Below are positions 43,461 through 51,920 of a stretch of DNA of 64,000 bases, piece by piece. Every line of letters begins with the position of its first letter. Positions within the stretch are counted from its first letter, which is position 1. The position numbers and the translations under genes were made by a program. The stretch is taken from contig NZ_AVBF01000001.1 in the NCBI RefSeq assembly GCF_000770635.1, positions 124,001 through 188,000 on the forward strand, given 5' to 3'. The stretch comes from Pontibacillus yanchengensis Y32 (GTDB lineage Bacteria > Bacillota > Bacilli > Bacillales > BH030062). The notes under the pieces were generated by a model. It was given only the letters and a program-made list of their open reading frames with translations, made no database searches and had not been told where the DNA came from.

Positions 43461-44393
43461 TTACTCTCCTCCTTCTTTATGAAGTTTGATACGTGGATCC
43501 AACAACCCATATGCGATATCCACTAAAAACAACATCCCGATTAAAAATGCGCTGTAAAAAACGGTTGTCCCCATAATAACGGGGTAATCACGCTGGTTAA
43601 TGCTTTCGACGAAATATTTCCCCATGCCAGGAATCGCGAATATTTTTTCAATAACGAAGGTTCCTGTTAAAACACCTGCTAACAAAGTTCCCATAATGGT
43701 AACCACGGGCATGAGCGCATTTTTTAACGCATGTTTGATGACAATTTTCCAAGGCTTCAACCCTTTAGCGTGAGCGGTCTTTATGTAATCCTGCGTCAGC
43801 GTTTCAATCATGCTCGAACGGGTTAGACGCGCAATGATGGCCATCGGACCAGTTGCCAAGGCAATGGTTGGCAAAATCATGTGCATAGGACTCGACCACG
43901 TTGCAGCAGGGAGGACGTCCCAATCCACAGCAAACTTTTGAATCAGTAACGTCGCTAGCACAAAGTTTGGAATGGATATCCCTAGTACAGCAAAGGCCAT
44001 CGCCATGTAATCGATGATACCGTTATGTCTTAGTGCTGCAAATACACCGAGAATAATGCCAGAGATGACGGCGACGACAATGGAAATAATACCGAGCTCC
44101 GCTGAAATCGGGAAACCTCGTCCAAGCAGGTCGTTGACGGTTTCCGTCGGCTGCTTTATGGAAGGTCCGAAATCAAATGTCACGACAGATTTCATATAAA
44201 TAAAATATTGAACGAGTAAAGGTTCATCTAAGTGATAGTGCTCTTCCAGGTTCGCCTGAACGGTTTCGTTGGTACCGCGTTCTTCGTTAAATGGAGAGCC
44301 AGGAATCGCATGCATCAAGAAAAAGGTGAGCGATGCGATGATGAAAATCGTTAAAATCATGAGCACGAGTCGTTTGGTTATGTATTTGACCAT
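43461..44393 (-). CDS. dppB: Dipeptide ABC transporter permease (DppB)
   Basis: 310 aa. Six membrane segments, with an N-terminal helix and periplasmic-type loop (PGSPFNEERG), and the coupling loop YIKTAHAKGLKPWKIVIKHA. Two bases separate it from dppC, so they are translated together. Confidence 0.94.
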   Translation of the reverse strand: MVKYITKRLVLMILTIFIIASLTFFLMHAIPGSPFNEERGTNETVQANLEEHYHLDEPLLVQYFIYMKSVVTFDFGPSIKQPTETVNDLLGRGFPISAELGIISIVVAVISGIILGVFAALRHNGIIDYMAMAFAVLGISIPNFVLATLLIQKFAVDWDVLPAATWSSPMHMILPTIALATGPMAIIARLTRSSMIETLTQDYIKTAHAKGLKPWKIVIKHALKNALMPVVTIMGTLLAGVLTGTFVIEKIFAIPGMGKYFVESINQRDYPVIMGTTVFYSAFLIGMLFLVDIAYGLLDPRIKLHKEGGE

Positions 44394-44405
44394 GCAAAGC
44401 TCCCC

Positions 44406-45230
44406 CTAACTGAATGACGTACGCATCGCTAGCTCCGTCATGACGAGCATCGCTTGATAGGCTTCTAGAATATCTTTTGCTTTAAAAGATACGGTAGTTG
44501 AGTTTGGTTCAATTTCGGTACCAGGCATTAAGTTTGCCCACTCCGCTTGGCCATAATTAGCGAACTCAATTCGAAGTGTTGGACTGTCAGGCGGAACGAG
44601 TGGTTGAACGTTGTGACGATTCTCGATGGCCTGCGCTGTTTTTTCTTGGAGCAGTGCTCCTGCTTTTTTTGGAGTTAATGAATGAACGGATGAGCGGGAC
44701 AGCGATTTTTTAACTGCAGCCGTCGTTACATTGGGAATCAATGCTTCTGCCTCCGCAGCAGCCCGGTCATCGCCGGCAACCATGAGAATCGGAATGCCAT
44801 AATATCCTGCTACATAAGCGTTCAATCCAAGTTCTCCTACGGCTACATCATCTATGTAAAAACTGCGTACCGCGTGGATCATCGAATGGGACATTACACC
44901 AGGAGTGGCTGCTCGAGCGTGATAGCCGAGAAACATCGCTCCAGAGAAGGAATCATCCAGTCCCTGCATCATCGAGTAGGGCTTTACATCGCCTGTTATT
45001 AGCTCTGCGTCAGGATTTAACTCATCAATCAAAATATTATTCATTTTGGAATGACTGTCATTAACGAGGATATCCTCGACTTGATTGTTGAAGGCAGAAT
45101 CGATGACATAATTTGTTTCTTCTGTCATGATACGCCGCGCGCGTTCGTAATTATGTTTATCTGAATCAATGAAGGATTGGTCAGGTATTCCCGTTATCCC
45201 CTCCATATCAACCGATAAGTAGAGTTTCAT
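44406..45230 (-). CDS. dppA: D-aminopeptidase (DppA)
   Basis: 274 aa. All zinc ligands of the M55 D-aminopeptidase family are present at the known numbering: Asp8 and Glu10 (SVDMEG), His60 (NDSHSKM), His104 (GYHARA) and Glu133 (VGELGLN). It cleaves N-terminal D-residues such as D-Ala-D-Ala in the cytosol. First gene of the nine-gene dppABCDE-ykfABCD operon. AGGAGG is in place and a CodY-like box lies about 43 nt upstream. Confidence 0.95.
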   Translation of the reverse strand: MKLYLSVDMEGITGIPDQSFIDSDKHNYERARRIMTEETNYVIDSAFNNQVEDILVNDSHSKMNNILIDELNPDAELITGDVKPYSMMQGLDDSFSGAMFLGYHARAATPGVMSHSMIHAVRSFYIDDVAVGELGLNAYVAGYYGIPILMVAGDDRAAAEAEALIPNVTTAAVKKSLSRSSVHSLTPKKAGALLQEKTAQAIENRHNVQPLVPPDSPTLRIEFANYGQAEWANLMPGTEIEPNSTTVSFKAKDILEAYQAMLVMTELAMRTSFS

Positions 45231-45272
45231 AGTCAGATCCTCCTAGAGTTGTAGTTTATTGCTAATTTTGAT

Positions 45273-45287
45273 AATTTTCATATAATT
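45273..45287 (-). promoter_or_regulatory. CodY-like box upstream of dppA
   Basis: Minus strand AATTATATGAAAATT matches the CodY consensus AATTTTCWGAAAATT at 13 of 15 bases. It overlaps the -10 box, fitting repression in rich medium as known for B. subtilis dpp. Confidence 0.7.
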
Positions 45288-45313
45288 TTAGCAATGTTTT
45301 CAATATATAGCAA
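45285..45313 (-). promoter_or_regulatory. dppA promoter
   Basis: TTGCTA (45308-45313), 17 nt, TAAAAT (45285-45290) on the minus strand. Confidence 0.65.
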
Positions 45314-45413
45314 TAGATAGAAAGAATGGTTGTCGGAAATTGTAAGTGATGTGAAAAAGGTGGGAGCTTGTTAAAATTTTTTCTTATAAAAATGGTGTTT
45401 TTTTGGTTTATTA

Positions 45414-45440
45414 GTGATCCAAAGAGGGTATAAGTTCGAT
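45414..45440 (+). promoter_or_regulatory. ECF-like promoter, TGATCC-N16-CGAT type
   Basis: GTGATCCAAA, 13 nt, CGAT. The same motif with the same spacing is at 48323, and both are followed by AGAAAGATRRAGAAAA. The layout equals an ECF promoter with -35 TGATCC and -10 CGA[AT]. Confidence 0.7.
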
Positions 45441-45504
45441 TACTTTTTAGAAAGATGAAGAAAAGAAGGAATAAATATGAAAATAGAAAGGGGGAGAATG
45501 CGGT

Positions 45505-46212
45505 ATGCAAAAGGCGTGTAACAGTTTACTAGATTATGTGAATGGAGCGCTTTCCGAAGAGGATGCGTATCAGTTCGAAAAGCATAAGAAGGATTGTGCG
45601 TATTGCCAGGAAGAGTTCGATGATTTGATGGAGATAATGGACGTGTTACCTTTTGCTGCTGAGCCTGTTCATCCTCCTGATGACATGAAAGCTCGCGTGC
45701 TACCAGGTGTAGAGGAGCATCAAGAAGATGAGCGGGTTGTTTCGATACCGAACAAAAAGAAGGATTATAAACATTGGGTGATATCCTTGTTGGCAGCAGG
45801 GCTTTTGTTTTCAATTAGTGGGCATGCGTATTCGATACTATCGAAAGATAAAAAAAGTGGTCCAGCAGAAACCGTCCAGGTAATCGATCAGGTGACGAGA
45901 AAAATAGATTTACAGGGAGAAACAGCAGGGAAAGCAAGTGCAGCTTTTATAAAAAAGGATAGTAGAATGACGCTTGTCGTAGAAGCTGCAGGACTTGAAC
46001 CTCTTGAAGGGGAAGAGGTATATCAAGTTTGGTTAATCGAAGGCGAGCAGCCACACCGAGCAGGTAGCTTTGTTACCAACTCAAATGGTGAAGGAGCCGT
46101 TTCGTACACGATAGAAACGGATAGAACGTGGGAGCAAATTGCTATTTCGAAAGAACCAAATGCGACAAGTGAAGCACCTCGTGGCGATGTTATGTTGAGC
46201 TCCACTTTATAA
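45505..46212 (+). CDS. Orphan anti-sigma factor (zinc-type N-terminus, RskA-like C-terminus)
   Basis: 235 aa, behind GGGGGAG. A ZAS-type zinc motif His27-x3-Cys31-x2-Cys34 lies in the N-terminal anti-sigma domain. One membrane helix (about 90-108). The extracytoplasmic RskA domain (about 125-235) has TLVVEAAGLEPLEGEEVYQV and PRGDVMLS. Such proteins bind ECF sigma factors and are cut by proteases on signal. No sigma gene adjoins; upstream is the divergent dpp operon. A 14-codon frame at 45478 before it has a ribosome site and could be a leader or a sigma-gene remnant. Confidence 0.83.
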   Translation: MQKACNSLLDYVNGALSEEDAYQFEKHKKDCAYCQEEFDDLMEIMDVLPFAAEPVHPPDDMKARVLPGVEEHQEDERVVSIPNKKKDYKHWVISLLAAGLLFSISGHAYSILSKDKKSGPAETVQVIDQVTRKIDLQGETAGKASAAFIKKDSRMTLVVEAAGLEPLEGEEVYQVWLIEGEQPHRAGSFVTNSNGEGAVSYTIETDRTWEQIAISKEPNATSEAPRGDVMLSSTL

Positions 46213-46216
46213 TAAG

Positions 46217-46268
46217 GAAGCAGTTCATTTTGAAGGCAGACTCTTTGGAATGAGCTGCTTTTTTATGT
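46217..46268 (+). terminator. Intrinsic terminator
   Basis: AAGCAGTTCATT / AATGAGCTGCTT followed by TTTT. Confidence 0.8.
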
Positions 46269-46349
46269 GGTATTACCAATTAATTGAAACGGATTCGAGC
46301 AGAAATCGTAGAGATAAGAAAGGAAGATAACACAAAGCGGAGGGTATCT

Positions 46350-46889
46350 ATGTATAAATTGCTGTTGTTTTTACTGCCTTTGTCACTGCTCGGCTGCTCA
46401 ATGGAAGCTACATCCTCAACGGAAAAAAAACATATCGATACGATTAAACACGTATTGGAAAAACAATTTACGGGACCCGATGAAGAGTTGGTGGAATTAT
46501 TCGAGGACCCTGAAAATGTAACTGTCATAGGAGGAGAAGGAGAAAGTTCCTCACCAGAAACTCCCACTGAACTTGATAAATATTTGGAAAAACAATATAA
46601 ATCCTATTTCACTCCCAATATGTATGAGCGTTTTATTGGTAATTTTGCGATGGATTATCCATTAAGATCTCATGCGACTGACTATCAATTTCGTGTGGGG
46701 AATATAGAGCTGGACCAAGCTGAGTCTACGGAAGGAGCTTATGACTTCACGGTACATGTGATGTATGGAAAAGATGGAATGGATGAGAAAGAAAAGAAGG
46801 TAGAGGGAAGAGTGAATGTGAATGGTGAGGGGAAAATATCTAACATTAAGATTCTCGATGATCATGGGCTGCATGAGAAGTTGAAGTGA
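46350..46889 (+). CDS. Lipoprotein of unknown function
   Basis: 179 aa from ATG 46350, behind GCGGAGGG. Lipobox LLGC (Cys16). The mature part is acidic; one domain (about 25-175) has DTIKHVLEKQFTGPDEELVE and a C-terminal strand set resembling small NTF2-like stress lipoproteins. Family not certain. Confidence 0.75.
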   Translation: MYKLLLFLLPLSLLGCSMEATSSTEKKHIDTIKHVLEKQFTGPDEELVELFEDPENVTVIGGEGESSSPETPTELDKYLEKQYKSYFTPNMYERFIGNFAMDYPLRSHATDYQFRVGNIELDQAESTEGAYDFTVHVMYGKDGMDEKEKKVEGRVNVNGEGKISNIKILDDHGLHEKLK

Positions 46890-46966
46890 GAATAGAATGG
46901 ATAAAGTAGTTGAGTGGGAGTTAAGTGGTTCGGTTAGTAAAGTAGAAATATAAATGGCAATCGTTT

Positions 46967-47006
46967 TACAAGCGAATTTGCATAGTGATTCGCTTGTATA
47001 TTTTTA
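46967..47006 (+). terminator. Intrinsic terminator
   Basis: ACAAGCGAAT / ATTCGCTTGT followed by ATATTTTT. Confidence 0.85.
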
Positions 47007-47089
47007 TGTCAAAAAAACAAATAACTAAATTTGCACTAACGAATACGACTATTGAATAAGAGAAGTTCGATATTGAGGGGAGGATTATT

Positions 47090-47497
47090 TTGAAAAGTAA
47101 ATGGATAGCAAGCATAGCCTTTATTTCACTCATACTTAATGTTGTATTATTTATATTTATTTTTAAAGAAGAAGAAAATATTAGACCTGACACTCCTATT
47201 GAAATGGCTTCTTTAATGATGGAGGCGGCTGGAGATGATGATCAATACAAGAGCATAAAAGGATTGTTACATCAGCGATATAGAGAGGTTATTTCTGAAG
47301 AAAAATTACAACAAATTACTCAAATGCACACAGGTGGTGCAGAATTCTTTTCATACGCTGTAGTAAATTTCAAGGGGGAAAACGGAGGGGATGACGTTTT
47401 ATTATTAAAATTAACAGATGAATTGGATGATGGGAAAATCAAAATCCAACATATAAAAATAGTCCCGGACGAAATGGAACGAGTTCTGATTGATTAG
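47090..47497 (+). CDS. Membrane-anchored hypothetical protein, 135 aa
   Basis: TTG start seven bases after GGGGAGG. One N-terminal membrane helix (about 5-25), then a soluble acidic domain outside. Family not recognised. Similar in build to the proteins at 28632 and 46350. Confidence 0.7.
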   Translation: MKSKWIASIAFISLILNVVLFIFIFKEEENIRPDTPIEMASLMMEAAGDDDQYKSIKGLLHQRYREVISEEKLQQITQMHTGGAEFFSYAVVNFKGENGGDDVLLLKLTDELDDGKIKIQHIKIVPDEMERVLID

Positions 47498-47543
47498 TTC
47501 TTATTATACGAACAGGTACATTAAACAACGAATTATTAAACTA

Positions 47544-47852
47544 CTAAGTTTGTCTGTATTTATAGTAACGATTTATTTTTACAATTAAACCTGCAATTAA
47601 GAAAACTATTGCGTTGGCTAACAAACCAAACATGATAAATACACCTCCGTACCCAGCTCCTTCGTGAGTAGATGTAGGATCAAAGATTCTACTGAACTGT
47701 AAAAACACAAACCCTAACAGGAATCCAATTAATGGAGCAGAAAAAATCATCCCTATACTAGATAACCACAAATGTACTTTATCAGTTTTGTGTAAATGGA
47801 TAGCAAGCCAGTCTGAAAGAAAGATAAGTGCTATAAGTAAAAACCAAATCAA
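47544..47852 (-). CDS. Small membrane protein, 102 aa
   Basis: TTG start at 47852, seven bases after GGAGGG. Three hydrophobic segments (about 1-17, 29-53, 72-93). A Gly-rich loop (STHEGAGYGGVF) lies between the second and third. No family recognised. Confidence 0.7.
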   Translation of the reverse strand: MIWFLLIALIFLSDWLAIHLHKTDKVHLWLSSIGMIFSAPLIGFLLGFVFLQFSRIFDPTSTHEGAGYGGVFIMFGLLANAIVFLIAGLIVKINRYYKYRQT

Positions 47853-47885
47853 GTCATCCCTCCTATTAATAAGTTTCTTTTTGTA

Positions 47886-48157
47886 TAGGAAATTATAAAA
47901 TTAAATGTTTGTGTATAATTAAAAAAGTGAAGTGGCCACGTCCAGCTCCAGCGCCCAGCGACTAGTATGCTTCCCTCGCCTCCGTACGATAAGTTAACAT
48001 CGAATCACTACGTTCTTCGTGTTGCCTTTATCTCCAAAAGATTAAGGGGAAGTTCGATTAAGAACGCTACATCACGTAGCAACATCGAACCAACCCACAT
48101 CGTGTGAGCCGCAGCATATACGTCGCTACCCGGGCGCTTGCGCTTTTGTTCTTGTAG
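47886..48157. repeat. Family B structured element, copy 2 (complete)
   Basis: AT-rich leader with TATAAT, then AGCTCCAGCGCCCAGCGACT, TAGTATGC, central hairpins (GCTACATCACGTAGC at 48066-48080) and closing GCATATACGTCGCTACCCGG. The outer arms pair over more than 20 bp in total. No open frame. The following 48158-48322 shows nothing else. Confidence 0.88.
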
Positions 48158-48322
48158 AAGAAGGTTAGCTACTTACATAATTATTTTAACATTAATTTCC
48201 ATTAATTCCAAAAGAAATATAAAGTCAGATATAGATTTTGATAACAGATGTTATTTTTAACAGTTAAGAATACCTTGGTGCCAACGTTTCGAGAGTTTCC
48301 TGTAAGTTTTTTATCCAAAAAA

Positions 48323-48350
48323 GTGATCCAAACCAACCTCCTTTTCGAAT
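48323..48350 (+). promoter_or_regulatory. ECF-like promoter, TGATCC-N16-CGAA type
   Basis: GTGATCCAAA, 13 nt, CGAAT; the partner of the motif at 45414. It drives the surface protein at 48399. Confidence 0.7.
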
Positions 48351-48398
48351 GCTTAATAAGAAAGATAGAGAAAACATTCTAAAGGAGATGAGAATTGT

Positions 48399-49745
48399 AT
48401 GGATATGAAAAAAGCGTTGTTGACGGTACCTTTAAGTTTTTCCTTATTGATCCCGACGGCTGCCGATATAGTGAACGCAGAAGATCATATGAAAGATAAA
48501 CCAACTGTAGCGACAGAGGCTGTTGAGTTACGAGCTCAGCTAGATAAACTGTTAAGTGAGCACGCATACCTTGCAGTGGAAACGATGCGTAAAGGCGCTG
48601 AGGGTGCAGCTGACTTCGAACAATCAGCACAAGCACTAAGCGGCAACACGGAAGATTTATCAAACGCGATCGCATCTGTTTACGGAGAAGAAGCAGGCAA
48701 GCAATTTAAAGAAATGTGGAGTGACCATATTGGCTTTTTCGTTGATTATGTAAAAGCAACAGGCAATGAAGACGAAGAAGCGAAGCAAATGGCGCTAGAC
48801 GAACTAGAGCAATATCGCCAAGACTTCTCGAAATTTCTAGAGTCAGCTACAGGCGAACGCTTAAAAGCGGATAAGTTAGTGCAAGGTCTACAAGCACACG
48901 TAAACCAATTGATCGGAGCTTTTGATAGTTACGTAGCTGGTGATTATGAAAAAGCATACGAAATGGAACGCAAGGCAATTGAACATATGTATGGCGTAAG
49001 TAAAGGCTTATCCAGTGCTATCGTTGATCAATTCCCAGACAAATTCAACGACACAAAAGCTGTCACACCAGCAGCAAACCTTCGTTCTGAATTAAACCAT
49101 CTACTTTCTGAACACGCTGGACTTGCGATGATGGCAATGCAAAATGGAATCGATGGCTCAGAGGATTTTGAAGCTTCTACAGAAGCGCTAAGCAACAACA
49201 CAGAAGATTTAACAGCTGCGATTAGCTCCATTTATGGCGAAGAAGCAGGCATGAAGTTCAAGGAAATGTGGTCTGGTCACATTGGTAACTTCGTTGAGTA
49301 TGTAAAAGCTACAGCGAATGAAGATGAAATGAAGAAAGAAGAAGCAATGGAGGCTCTTGATCAATACCGCCAAGACTTCTCCATGTTCTTGGAAAAAGCA
49401 ACAGAAGGCGGCTTGAAATCTGAAACGCTAGCAAAAAATCTACAAAGTCACGTAGACTATCTGATTACCACTTTTGATCAGTATGCGAAAGAGGACTACG
49501 ACGCAACGTACGACACGCTACGTGAATCCTATGCACACATGTTTGGCGCCGGAAAAGCACTATCTGGCGGGTTCGTAAACCAATTCCCAGACAAATTCGC
49601 AATGGATATGCCGTCTAACATGCCAGACACAGGCATGGGTGGCACAGCTCAAGATAGCTTCAACTTCACTTGGATTATCTTATCCATCCTTGCGATGCTA
49701 AGCGGTACTGCTCTTTATGCTCGCAAACAATCACAACAACAGTAA
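48399..49745 (+). CDS. Duplicated helical surface protein with LPXTG-like signal
   Basis: 448 aa. The signal peptide ends near VNA (about 27). Two homologous helical domains (about 40-215 and 225-400) share LRxxLxxLLSEHA, F[EQ]xSxxALSxNTEDL, YGEEAGxxFKEMWSxHI, EQYRQDFSxFLE and DQFPDKF. The C-terminus has MPDTG, a hydrophobic stretch and a basic tail (ARKQSQQQ), like a sortase sorting signal of the x-P-x-T-G type. Starts at 48399 or 48405 after AAAGGAG. Family function unknown. It shares its promoter type with the orphan anti-sigma gene. Confidence 0.82.
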   Translation: MDMKKALLTVPLSFSLLIPTAADIVNAEDHMKDKPTVATEAVELRAQLDKLLSEHAYLAVETMRKGAEGAADFEQSAQALSGNTEDLSNAIASVYGEEAGKQFKEMWSDHIGFFVDYVKATGNEDEEAKQMALDELEQYRQDFSKFLESATGERLKADKLVQGLQAHVNQLIGAFDSYVAGDYEKAYEMERKAIEHMYGVSKGLSSAIVDQFPDKFNDTKAVTPAANLRSELNHLLSEHAGLAMMAMQNGIDGSEDFEASTEALSNNTEDLTAAISSIYGEEAGMKFKEMWSGHIGNFVEYVKATANEDEMKKEEAMEALDQYRQDFSMFLEKATEGGLKSETLAKNLQSHVDYLITTFDQYAKEDYDATYDTLRESYAHMFGAGKALSGGFVNQFPDKFAMDMPSNMPDTGMGGTAQDSFNFTWIILSILAMLSGTALYARKQSQQQ

Positions 49746-49937
49746 GTTTTAACACTTTTTCTGGCCCTGGGATTGTGTACCGGGGCTGGAGTTTTGGCTG
49801 AGCGGTAGAAAGCTAAATCGTTAGCATCGAGCTTCATCTAAACATGCACGAACTCGAGTCATGGCGGTGTCTTTTCCGACCCATTTCCCATTCCCATTGC
49901 TGAAACGCTCATGCCATGGCTCTTGTTATAGATAAAG

Positions 49938-49964
49938 GGTGCCCTTTCTTATGCGGGGCACCCT
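49938..49964 (+). terminator. Terminator-like hairpin
   Basis: GGGTGCCC / GGGGCACCC followed by TTGTTGTTT, about 190 nt after the surface protein gene. The stretch between shows no gene. Confidence 0.6.
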
Positions 49965-49973
49965 TGTTGTTTG

Positions 49974-50238
49974 TAGTATTATAAAATTTAATGCTTTTGT
50001 ATAACTGAAAAAGTGAAGTAGCCACGTCCAGCTCCAGCGCCCAGCGACTAGCAAACTTCCTGCCCCTCCTTACGATAAGTCAACATCGAATCGCTAACGC
50101 TCTTCGTGTTTCCTTTATCTCAAATAATTAAGAGGGAGTTCGATTAAAATCGCTGCGTCACGCAGCAACATCGAACCAACCCACGTCGTGTGGGCAGCAG
50201 TTTGTACGTCGCTAAACGGACGCTTGCGCTTTTGTTCT
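49974..50238. repeat. Family B structured element, copy 3 (complete, divergent)
   Basis: Same layout as copy 2, with paired substitutions: TAGCAAAC / GTTTGTA instead of TAGTATGC / GCATATA, and GCTGCGTCACGCAGC (50152-50166). Its right end touches the stop codon of the DUF1002 gene. Confidence 0.9.
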
Positions 50239-51132
50239 TTAATTATTGTTGCTTAGTAGTCCACTGAAAAAGTCTCCTATCGCAGAGACGACGCTTTTCA
50301 CGAAATTCCCGATTCGATCGAGGAAGTTTTGTCCTTGTTCGGAGTTTAAGAATTCATCGACTTTTTGCTTCATCTCGCCCATACGGTCGCCGACTGCGTT
50401 CCAGTCGATATTGATATCTTTTAGATTCATAAATAAATCTGTTAAGTTAGTAAGCTGTTCATCTGTGATATTAAGATTCAGTTTCTCCGCCTGAGTTTGA
50501 ATGAGGTTCTGCATTTCTTCTTTATTTTGAGGTGTATTGTTTGCTAGTTCAGATTTAATCGCCGTTACGAGTTGAGTAGCTTCTTCTTTCCCAAGATCCT
50601 CACCAAGTTTTGCGGTGGTAACCATCTCTTGGTTGGCTGCTTGTTTCACATCTTCAGCGATTGCCTCACCTGTTGACGTTTCATACGCTTTTAAAAGTCC
50701 AGTAAGGGCAGCGGTTCCTGATACATCAAATGGAGCAGTGGCATAAATGTGCGCATCTTCCACACCTGCTGTGGCAAGGGCGCTTTTGTACATATCAGCC
50801 GTTACCCAATTGATATGATTGGTTTCAACTGTAAGCCCGTCGCCTTTTTCACCAATCGTAATTTTACTACTCGAAATCGCTCGCGTTCCGATTTGAGCTT
50901 TGGAGATATAATCGCCCAAATACTCATGTTCTTCCTTATTTGTAACAGTTACGGTCATAACATTTTCAGAGACATCCATTTCATTTAGTAGAGACTGCTT
51001 TTGCTCCTCCGACAAATCTGCACCTAGAGAAACAATCTCATCCCCCGGAGCCGCATCCGCCAACACAAACTGCGGAAGCCCCACCATCATCAGTGCTAAC
51101 ACCAACATTGTAGCTAATATTCTACGCTTCAT
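50239..51132 (-). CDS. DUF1002 secreted protein (YpuA-like)
   Basis: 297 aa. The signal peptide ends at VLADA (about 26). The DUF1002 pattern is clear: VSLGADLSEEQKQSLLNEM, EYLGDYISKAQIGTRAISSS, GLTVETNHINWVTADMY and GTAALTGLLKAYE. The C-terminal region is a long helix plus amphipathic tail. An extracellular or wall-associated protein of unknown role. Confidence 0.88.
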   Translation of the reverse strand: MKRRILATMLVLALMMVGLPQFVLADAAPGDEIVSLGADLSEEQKQSLLNEMDVSENVMTVTVTNKEEHEYLGDYISKAQIGTRAISSSKITIGEKGDGLTVETNHINWVTADMYKSALATAGVEDAHIYATAPFDVSGTAALTGLLKAYETSTGEAIAEDVKQAANQEMVTTAKLGEDLGKEEATQLVTAIKSELANNTPQNKEEMQNLIQTQAEKLNLNITDEQLTNLTDLFMNLKDINIDWNAVGDRMGEMKQKVDEFLNSEQGQNFLDRIGNFVKSVVSAIGDFFSGLLSNNN

Positions 51133-51190
51133 ATTCCCTCTCCTGTCATTTTATGGGTAGAAATACGTACACCTCTATAGTACCACAAAC

Positions 51191-51308
51191 TGAGACGCGG
51201 GGACAGGTCCCTCGTCCCACTCCAAATTGGGATGGAGGGATGGGATGGAGGGACAGGTCCCTCATCCCAGCACCAAAACTGGGACGAGGAACCTGTCCCC
51301 CCATCCCA
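51191..51308. repeat. Family A palindromic repeats, three units plus fragment
   Basis: First family A copies after a 22-kb stretch without any. They fill the gap between the DUF1002 and PCYCGC genes. Confidence 0.88.
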
Positions 51309-51317
51309 GCTTCGGTC

Positions 51318-51350
51318 AAACAAAAAACCGCTCCATTCGGAACGGTTTAG
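51318..51350 (-). terminator. Terminator of the PCYCGC gene
   Basis: Minus strand AAACCGTTCC / GGAGCGGTTTTTT; the stop codon TAA is at the foot of the stem. Confidence 0.85.
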
Positions 51351-51814
51351 ATATCAGGAGTGGGCGTAGGTTCGCCATATCCATTCTGATAGATTTCATC
51401 AATATGTTGACGTATATCTTTAATAGACTTCCCATCTCTCGCATCAAGAATGGACTTTGCTGCAATCTCTAGACAGACACCGCATTTCGTTGCATGGCTA
51501 TCCCACACTACTTCTCCATTATCACCTTCGTCATGGATAAAGCAGTCATAATTATTCATGTGTCCAACGCTATCGCCGCAACCACAATAGCATGGCATCT
51601 GTTCCAGTAAATCTTTATGTTGTGCGACTGCAGTATAAAGCACTTGCATGTCTTCAGGCTTATCGTCTAAAAATCCAGGTAACGTAGATGAGCTTGACGT
51701 TTCCTCGCGTATATCTCCCATCGCTGTATGTTCTGCTTCATTCGAATGATCAGAGGAGCATCCAGAAACCACAGCACTTATCAGGAGTATTCCGATTAAA
51801 AACAATTTTTTCAT
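51347..51814 (-). CDS. PCYCGC-motif lipoprotein
   Basis: 155 aa. Lipobox VSGC (Cys19). The family signature PCYCGCGDSVGHMNNYDCF is followed by KCGVCLEIA, with six conserved cysteines and His probably binding metal (copper or iron-sulphur is debated). Extracytoplasmic and membrane-tethered. Confidence 0.92.
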   Translation of the reverse strand: MKKLFLIGILLISAVVSGCSSDHSNEAEHTAMGDIREETSSSSTLPGFLDDKPEDMQVLYTAVAQHKDLLEQMPCYCGCGDSVGHMNNYDCFIHDEGDNGEVVWDSHATKCGVCLEIAAKSILDARDGKSIKDIRQHIDEIYQNGYGEPTPTPDI

Positions 51815-51920
51815 GAACTCGCACCTTCCACTATATATTCCTTTTAATAGTAGAGTGTGGAAGGGGAGTGGTCAAGCTATTTTCAGAAAATGTAACAAAA
51901 CGTTCACGCTGAGACAAAGG

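Noticed and set aside
45478-45522. 14-codon leader frame before the orphan anti-sigma gene
   Set aside because: It has a fair ribosome site, but it overlaps the real start and shows no regulatory structure, so it is mentioned only in the gene's entry.
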